NCBI GenBank assembly: GCA_018902385.1
Contig: JABSSW010000060.1
Location: forward strand, 62,001 to 126,000
From: Physcia stellaris
Lineage: Eukaryota > Ascomycota > Lecanoromycetes > Caliciales > Physciaceae
Length of the DNA stretch: 64,000 nucleotides
Direction: 5' to 3'
Shown here: one piece after another, positions 57,049 through 64,000 of the stretch
How the letters are laid out: each line of letters begins with the position of its first letter
Numbering within the stretch: position 1 is the first letter of the stretch
The notes under the pieces: model-generated
The model's input: the letters and a program-made list of their open reading frames with translations, nothing else
What the model was told of the DNA's origin: nothing
The model's database searches: none
Position numbers and translations under genes: made by a program

Positions 57049-58632
57049 ATGTCTGCCTGTACTAATGTCCAGACGCCTTTGCCGCCTGCTCCAGTTCAAT
57101 ATACAGTCTTTACAAGGCACCAGAAAAGATATCTGGTCTTACTATTGAGCTTAGCTAATCTAGCCTCTCCTCTCACTGCTACTATCTATCTGCCCCTCCT
57201 CCCTCTTTTACAGACCCATTTCCGAGTTTCCTTGCAGGCAATCAACTTGACTGTGACACTATACATCGTGTTCCAGGCTATATCTCCCATACTCTTCGCA
57301 CCTGCGTCTGACACGTTAGGTCGTAGACCAATCATTTTAACCACTTTCTCACTCTACACACTCGCTAGCTTAGGACTAGTTCTTAATAGGCACAGCTATG
57401 CTGGCCTTATCAGCATACGGGCATTGCAGAGTCTCGGAGCCAGCGCGGTTCAGGCTGTATCATACGGCATCATCGCCGATGTCTGTGTGCCGGCCGAAAG
57501 AGGCAAGATGCAGGGACCAATTATCAGTATGAGCAACTTTGGGGTGAACCTTGGGCCTTTGCTCGGCGGACTACTAGCATTCAGATCTGACGATTTTGAG
57601 TGGGCTTTTTGGGGCCTGGTGGCTTTTGGGAGCTTGTCCTTGCTGGTGCTTGGGACATTCTTGAAAGAGACAGCTCGAAATGTAGTTGGAAATGGCGACC
57701 AATGTCCGAAAGGCTGGTGGGCTTGGACGTGGTGGGACATATTTACATTGAGGTTCAAGAGTCCCGCGAGAACAGAGCATATACTTAGAGAAAAAGCAAA
57801 TCAAGACCATGGCATCAAGGGCCCAACGGAGCGACCCGATCTTGCAGCATCATGGAAGCGGACCATTGCCAAAATAGAAGTTGGGAGCCCATTCCGCATC
57901 GTTTTCTACAAAGACACCGCTCTGACATTATGGATGGCTGCATCTGCCTATGCGAATTACTATTGTATACAAGCCTCTAATCCACCAATCTACAAGGATA
58001 TATACCATTTCAACGAGCTCGAGATTGGGCTTGCATATCTTCCAGGCGGCGCCGGCGTTGTTTTAGGCGCCTATGCCAATGGAAAGTTGATGGACAGGAA
58101 TTATGCCCTCACTGCTAAAGAGATTGGACACGAGATAGATCGTGTCACAGGCGATGATCTCGATATATTTCCCATAGAGCGGGCTAGGGTACGTTCATGT
58201 TGGATTCTACTTAGCATCTCCTCGTGCGGTTGGGTTGGATATGGCTGGGCTCTCGAAAAGTCCGTGCACGTAAGCGTTCCGTTGATTCTTCAACTAATGC
58301 ACGGCTTTCTTTGCACGTGTCTTTTGCAGACCTTCAATGCCCTCCTCGTTGATATCTTTCCCAAGAACCCAAGTGCTGCGGCGACATCAGGGAACATCAC
58401 TCGCTGCGCTCTGTCGGCTCTGTATGTTGCTCTATTGCAACCCCTTGTAAATGCCATCGGAAGGGGTTGGTATTTTACTCTCCTGGGCATTACCAGTGGT
58501 CTTGTTGGAGGGTTCGCACTCTTTCTGCTTCGGACCAAGGGACATCAGTGGAGAAAGCAGAGAGGAACCCCTCCTAGTACCACTACTGTGCAGGGTACTC
58601 CATCATCAGATACAGGTAGCAAAGCAAACTAA
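57049..58632 (+). CDS. Major facilitator transporter, drug:H+ antiporter type (DHA1)
   Basis: A single exon of 527 aa. Twelve transmembrane segments can be traced. The loop between helices 2 and 3 carries the MFS motif ASDTLGRRPIIL. Helix 1 reads YLVLLLSLANLASPLTATIY, and a helix 4-5 block reads ASAVQAVSYGIIADVCVPAE, then PLLGGLLAF. A central cytoplasmic loop of about 70 residues divides the halves, and the C-terminal tail is Ser/Thr/Gly-rich. The sequence resembles the quinidine-resistance (Qdr) and Dtr1-like transporters of fungi, which export drugs and organic ions at the plasma membrane. The substrate cannot be told from sequence. It ends tail-to-tail with the NLR gene, 191 bp apart. Confidence 0.88.
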   Translation: MSACTNVQTPLPPAPVQYTVFTRHQKRYLVLLLSLANLASPLTATIYLPLLPLLQTHFRVSLQAINLTVTLYIVFQAISPILFAPASDTLGRRPIILTTFSLYTLASLGLVLNRHSYAGLISIRALQSLGASAVQAVSYGIIADVCVPAERGKMQGPIISMSNFGVNLGPLLGGLLAFRSDDFEWAFWGLVAFGSLSLLVLGTFLKETARNVVGNGDQCPKGWWAWTWWDIFTLRFKSPARTEHILREKANQDHGIKGPTERPDLAASWKRTIAKIEVGSPFRIVFYKDTALTLWMAASAYANYYCIQASNPPIYKDIYHFNELEIGLAYLPGGAGVVLGAYANGKLMDRNYALTAKEIGHEIDRVTGDDLDIFPIERARVRSCWILLSISSCGWVGYGWALEKSVHVSVPLILQLMHGFLCTCLLQTFNALLVDIFPKNPSAAATSGNITRCALSALYVALLQPLVNAIGRGWYFTLLGITSGLVGGFALFLLRTKGHQWRKQRGTPPSTTTVQGTPSSDTGSKAN

Positions 58633-58823
58633 TACCCACAAATAGAAAGGCGGATTTTTGGACCATTCAAGCGGTCAAATCAAGGTTGAAGTCAGCATGC
58701 ATCTGAAAAGCAAGGCCGCTCCTACTCGATATTCATCTGTACTCAAACCAGCGAGAATGCCTTGTTGTGTAAAACGCTTCCTGTGGTGGAACGTCAGTTT
58801 GTCGGAAGACTACCACACAGTAC

Positions 58824-61800
58824 CTAATTGGAGTCTCTATGTCTGCCTAAGCTGAAGCGTCCTCTGAAGGGCGATGGTGATGTGGAAGAATGGCGTGGCA
58901 TCAGCGAAGGCCTACGTCCCATGGGAGCAGATGAGTCCATGTCGAGGCCTTTCTTGATCACAGCAACCTCATTTCCCTTAGCGAACAAGATGGTCCCTCT
59001 CAAAGTCACATCAATTAGGAGTTCCGAGCTGCTACTAAGCCAATCAGCAGGAATGAAGAAGTGCCGAATATAGCCAGACAGATCAAAGGTGGATGCATCG
59101 GCAGAGCAAACCCAACCACTGGTGTGTAAGAAGACCAATCTGTCCTTGTAAACTCCCATGAGGCATTCGGCCTGGTCAGCAAGAGGCTGGTAGCTGGGAA
59201 CCGATGCCGCTTTGGTTGATTCAGGGTAAAAATCGGCGGTGTTCCACACCAATATTCTTGATTTGGACCGTGGAGACAATGATTCGACAAAGGCTGTCGC
59301 GATCATTTTGCCGTTGAAACAGGGCATAATATACTTTATTGCTAATTCAGGAAGTATAGAGCCTTCTAGCAGAATACCTTCGTCGCCAGTAAGCCTTTCA
59401 AGCGCGGTCCAATCAAATATATGCAAGATCGTGCCGGTAACCAAGATCAATTTTGAAGTATCAGTCGGGTGTTGTTTCCAAGCGTATGAACGTCGATTTT
59501 CCCAGGGTAAAGTGCTTAGTATTCGAGCGCCATCATCATTGTTGGACCATAAATTGTCTTCACCAGACGAGCATATGAGTACTCGCGAGCTGCCTCTGTT
59601 CGCTAATACTTGGTCCACCGCTACACCTGCCCTGTGGTCAATTGTGGGATTGGCTATGCCACATGACGGATGCTTTGGGTAAATTCTGCGAGCGGTTACT
59701 CGACTAGATGAGTCAACGGTAACTAGACTATTGCCGGACTGTTCGAAATGCATCGAAAGAATTGCTACGTTTCCACCAAGCCGAAACAGCTCTTGCAAGA
59801 CACTGCCGCTGTTGGCGTCATGAGTGGAGACAGAACCATCATCCTTACCAGCAAAGAAAATGTCAGCAAACCCTGGATAGCATAGACTGGTTACCGTAGG
59901 AGTGTCTTCCGAATCGTCAAATTGGACTTCGTGGGCCATCGTTGAGATGGAAACAGTGTCGCTGTTTTCATCGGTAATATCCTGACGCGATAATACTATT
60001 GGATCCCATCCTCGACAAACAGACCCTCTCAAGTCAAACAGGCGCTGACCGTCTACACTGAATGCGAGCGATCGTATGCTGTATTCCTCTATCGAAGTGA
60101 TGCGATAGAGCAATTTAAGTGTCTCAAAGTCGTAAATTTGGATGGTGCCGGCTGAGTCTGCGCTGGCCAGAGTGTATCCGTCTGAAGAGCTTGTGAGTGT
60201 CTGCGCGTTTGCTACCGTGATCTCTTTGACGACACCTCTAGAGACGTCAAAGAGAACCAGGTCTCCATCTGAATAACCTGCTGCAAGCAATGCAGTACTA
60301 GGGGCGGGGCAGAAGACAACACTCCATACTGTAGCATTCCCAGTATCCCTTCCAGAGCGTGGACCGTCTTTCGCGTATGATTCAAAAACAGTACAATTCT
60401 CAATGTCCCACAGGAGGATATCTTGTCCTCGGTATACGGCAGCTAATAGGTTGAGCTCTAAACCGAACGCTGCGGTCGTCGGTCTGACAGCGTAGGAAGA
60501 CTGCCCTGCGAATTCTTGAGTCCAGTCAATAGAGCTAATCATGTCGCCTGTTGTCAGATCCCAACAAGTTAGATTGTTGTTTTGTAGAGCTCCTATCATA
60601 AGTCGTTCTCGGTCCTCTACCGCAAGCGACAAGCACTGAGCCGGTAGATCGAATGTCCACATCCTCTCCCATGAGACTAGATTCCAGACGGAGACTTTTC
60701 TCAGGCCACCGGAAACGAGGAGATTACCGAGATCCCCGAATGCTAAACTTTTCAGACATTCTCCATGGGATAGGGCACGTAGCTCTTGGCAAGTTGAATT
60801 TCCATAGACACGAACGCTGCCGCTCAGTAAGCCTACAGCGAATAGTCTTTCCGAAGTGGCAATAATTACTGGAGTATCATGTTGGTACTTCAAAGTCGCT
60901 AAGCAATCATCCCATGTTTCAACGGACAACCCTTCGACTGTAAAGCCACGAGCATAGGACGAAAATTGCTTCCTGATAGCCGAATCTCTTGGGCAAAACG
61001 ATGGGATGAGCTGGAAAATGGACGCCGGAAGACTGGAGATGTGCCTGCCAAATTTTGTGACAAGCCTCCTCAGATCGGTGGCCCATGCATCTACAACCGC
61101 GACTTCTTTCCCAAGTAGGGATTTATGTTTAGATCTCCTGTGAAGGTAGTCCCTAAGTGCTTTCCCCGTCTGAACTATCAGACCGAGATCCATATTCTGC
61201 GCAATGTACTCAATCCAAGAGAGGACGTTGTAGGAGCTTAGAAATTGAGCCAATTTCATCAAGCACTCATCGTCGGCAGAATCGACCTGCATAACATGAT
61301 TTGCAAGTGAATTGCATGCGTATCTGGCGAAGCTCGAGCGGTCTGGGTCCGGCTGAGCTCGGCCGACGCTGAGTCTGCCGTGTCTGGACCCTCTCATCTC
61401 GTCACCAAGTAAGTACTCAAGGCAGGCCATTAGAAGTCTCTTATGTCCAGCTTTCTTACCCACGGAGAACTCCGAGGGGTTAGTTGGGCTGAGCAGAAAG
61501 TCCCGTGCAGTCTGATGTACCATTTGCACGTACGACTGAGCATCGACAAATACTAAGTGGCCGCAGCCGCTCAAAAGCGATCCACCCATGTCGTCAATGG
61601 TATCCTGCATGTCAATCTCAAGAGCAAGATGCAATTCTTCGATCGTAAGAGGAGTTACTGAGCATACAGCCCAGGTAAGTATTGCTTGTGCAAGCTTGTT
61701 TCCGTATGTACTCTGTGACATGGCATTCAGAATCCGGGTGTATAACTCGTCCATACCGGAGGGAACCTCTTCCAAGACTTTGCGCCTCTCGCCGGATGTG

Positions 61801-63620
61801 TGTGCCTGTCTTAGCTCTTGCAGGACTAGACTGACCCACAGGAAACATCCTGCAGACTTGGACAAAATCTGTTTGACAACTGTGTTGCGAGCCTCTTCAC
61901 TGACTAGAGGCAGCAGCTCCATGTTTGCTCGAATGTACAGCTCTATGTCCTTTTGGGTGTCTGTTGAGGATAAGGTGTGCGAGATCACAGCGACCTTCGG
62001 CTGCGATATCTGTTTATAGACGGCAAAACTACTCCGGCACGTAATACAGATTCGGATCGAGCTTGATTCTCCTATCTTCAAGAGGAGAGGTACGAGCTCT
62101 GAGTCGGCTACGCATTCATCAAGCCCATCGACCACCCAGTAGTGCTTTCTCTCGAGCTTCCTTTTGAGAAGACCTTCCAAGTACAACCTTCGCCATATCA
62201 CTCTGTGGTCCGTCTTCGTCAGCATTTCGTCTGCTTCGCATTTCTCAAGGATTATCTTGAAGACATTCGCATCAACTGAAGCCATTTGCCAAGTCATAGA
62301 TCTGAGGAATAAGTTAATCGTCGAGGTCATTTTGTTGCTGTAATCGAAAAAGTAGTAGGAACAATCATAATCGATGCTTTTCAGGTGAGATATTACAGCA
62401 GCGGCAAGGACGGATTTGCCAGCAGCTGGCTGCGCATTTACCCAATATATTTGATTTTTCGGTCCATTCAGCCATTGCCGAAACTCGGCTTTTTCAAATA
62501 TCCACTGACCTGAGCCTTCCATACGCGTGGCATCGATCCGCATCAGATCGTCGTCAGGTGGACCGGATACTCCTAGGAAGTAGTCAAGCCGTCGACGAGC
62601 TTCATTATCCGTTTCGCGAAGTCTCAGCGAATTCTCTTTGGTCAGACTGTGAATCGCAGACGCTAAACTGTTCCGAACGGTCAGGTAATTTGGATCATCT
62701 TTGGAGCCGAATTTGACCACTTCACGATGATTAGCATTGAGGTAAGCTGTTCGCTCGTTCGTATAGCCAAGAGTAGCCAGATCCTTATCTACGATTAGGC
62801 CTTTTCCAAAGAAGTAATTCGTAGGAACGGTTTCGTAAAACGAGTAAAGCTGCAGGTCACGACAATGCTGGGGGAACTCGTCGTTTATGGACTGCGTCGC
62901 AATCGAGTTGCGATTGAGGTCACTGACAAAAGGCCGTGCGCCTGGCGCTACCGCCAGGACTTTTGATAAGATTTGAGCGAGATCGGAGCCTCTGTGGGGA
63001 GTGGCCATGAAGAAAATCGCCCGAACACGGCTTGCGATGGACTCGAACTCTTCGAACTGTCGAGCTAGAACGAAGGCTTTTTTTATGACCAAACCTCCCA
63101 TACTGTGGCCAACTAAAATGAGAGGTGCCTATGGAGATTTAGCCAAAGATGACTGTTCTCAGCGTGATATGTCTGTCGAAGGATCGTTGTGTTAGATAAT
63201 GACACTTACTGTAGAGCCAATCGGAATCGAGGGACAATCCTGTATAGATCCTAGGAAAGCTTTGGCGAAATCATGAATATTCAGCGTGCTTTCTTTATCC
63301 CAGTTCGAATCGTATCCGAAACTGTGGATTCTCGCGCCACGGAATGCTTCATCTTCGGGGAGCCAAGTCTGAGGCCAATAGAGCTCGGGATTACCCGATT
63401 TCGTCCATGTGCTTCGGGAACCTCCTCCCAAGCCGTGCACGAAGACAATGTCGGCGACAGCATCTTCTGTCGGGCAGAAGAGGGTGTTCAGTCCGAACGG
63501 CCCTTTGATGTCCCCTGTAGCACTCGAACTATCGGTGCCACTTCTCATGAAACTTTTACCGAAGAGCGAGCGAGACGAAGACGCGTCAGTCCTGGCTCTC
63601 AAGCTCAGCTGCTTTTCCAT
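58824..63620 (-). CDS. NLR-type receptor: alpha/beta-hydrolase (SesB-like) - NACHT - WD40
   Basis: Exon 1 is 63620-63210 and exon 2 is 63128-58824. The 81-bp intron (gtaagt to catag) is in phase, giving 1571 aa. The N-terminal hydrolase has DIVFVHGLGGGSRSTW, the nucleophile elbow GHSMGG (Ser 146), MATPHRGSD and a candidate catalytic His in NANHREVVKF (about 271). The NACHT follows with P-loop NAQPAAGKS (about 368-376), Walker B YWVVDGLDEC (about 468), ICITCRSSF and GCFLWVSLVL. WD40-like blades fill about 840-1480 (LLVSGGLRKVSVWNLVSWER, LLAAGYSDGDLVLFDVSRG). The tail is basic and Ser-rich. Fungal NLRs of this build detect non-self through the repeat domain and fire through the N-terminal effector. 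HET-E is the classic relative, with a different effector. The gene looks intact; its ligand is unknown. The WD repeats are diverged from one another, unlike the near-identical repeats of HET-E. Confidence 0.93.
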
Positions 63621-64000
63621 TGCCTTTCGTCAATGGGAATTTCGCGACGAGGTCCAAGTAGCATAAGGCAAGCACTCGTACAATGCCTAGAGGTACCTTC
63701 CGTTGCTCACACGAAGGCCTAAACTACATTGCATAGCACATTCGACGTACTTGGCACCAGCTTCAAATCCCTTTCTATGCAATAAGCATCAGCACCATCA
63801 GCAATCACTGGGTGCGAGAGTCCAGGTACGAGAACTCAGGTGCAAGTAGGAAGCCATACAGATCCAGACAAATCTTTTACATAAGCGCCAGGATTCGCCT
63901 ACCGTCTGGGTTTCCATGCAAGCAGACCCAATGGATTTCGTGAGAGGGCTGTCTACATTACCGTAGCCTCGTAGCACTGCAGATTGGAAACTGCAGACTG
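63621..64000. promoter_or_regulatory. Upstream region of the NLR gene, window edge
   Basis: 380 bp without a recognised gene; it should contain the NLR promoter. Confidence 0.4.

Noticed and set aside
1-64000. CRISPR arrays, bacterial operons, rRNA or tRNA genes, LTR or virus-like elements
   Set aside because: None was recognised on reading. The repeats found are MITEs, a minisatellite and a tandem duplication. A tRNA scan was not possible by eye, so small RNA genes may have been missed.

Overview
The window looks like nuclear DNA of a filamentous ascomycete (Pezizomycotina). Genes on both strands carry short GT-AG introns of about 50-125 bp, often with CTAAC-type branch points. Families largely restricted to such fungi are present: a HET-domain protein, a fungal NLR (lipase-NACHT-WD40), an SAT4-type rhodopsin-like membrane protein and fungal F-box proteins. 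I cannot fix the class or genus from sequence alone.

Layout. Positions 1-19,000 are mainly housekeeping: a fungal single-pass membrane protein, mitoribosomal bL28 (MRPL24) head-to-head with peptidyl-tRNA hydrolase 2, the tri-snRNP factor SART-1/Snu66, a conserved nuclear-type protein of unknown role, an F-box/LRR protein, the i-AAA protease Yme1, and a CM1 (centrosomin motif 1) spindle-pole/MTOC protein. Positions 19,300-37,000 form an accessory island. It holds a patatin-like gene without its catalytic serine, a degenerate ~97-bp minisatellite, a second copy of the patatin gene's promoter driving a different protein piece, an F-box gene, a rhodopsin-like gene, a wrecked AAA+ ATPase gene with a 316-bp inverted-repeat element in the gap, an intact HET gene, a small secreted cysteine protein, and three copies of one TA-flanked MITE family. 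Positions 37,500-58,600 are again core: Stu2/XMAP215 head-to-head with LIS1/NudF, a DUF1992 (DNAJC28-type) protein, GINS subunit Psf3, the Cdc42 exchange factor Cdc24, an F-box/WD40 protein, a cis-prenyltransferase and an MFS transporter. The right end carries a large, apparently intact NLR.

Themes. Several core genes serve the cytoskeleton and polarity: the CM1 protein, Stu2, LIS1 and Cdc24. The island carries self/non-self and effector-type genes (HET, patatin-like, secreted protein) amid repeats, and an NLR lies outside it at the right edge. Four genes contain frame conflicts that each lie at a homopolymer run of four or five bases and need a one-base length change. This may point to base-calling error in the assembly rather than real mutations. 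No virus-like or LTR element, CRISPR array, rRNA or tRNA gene was recognised.
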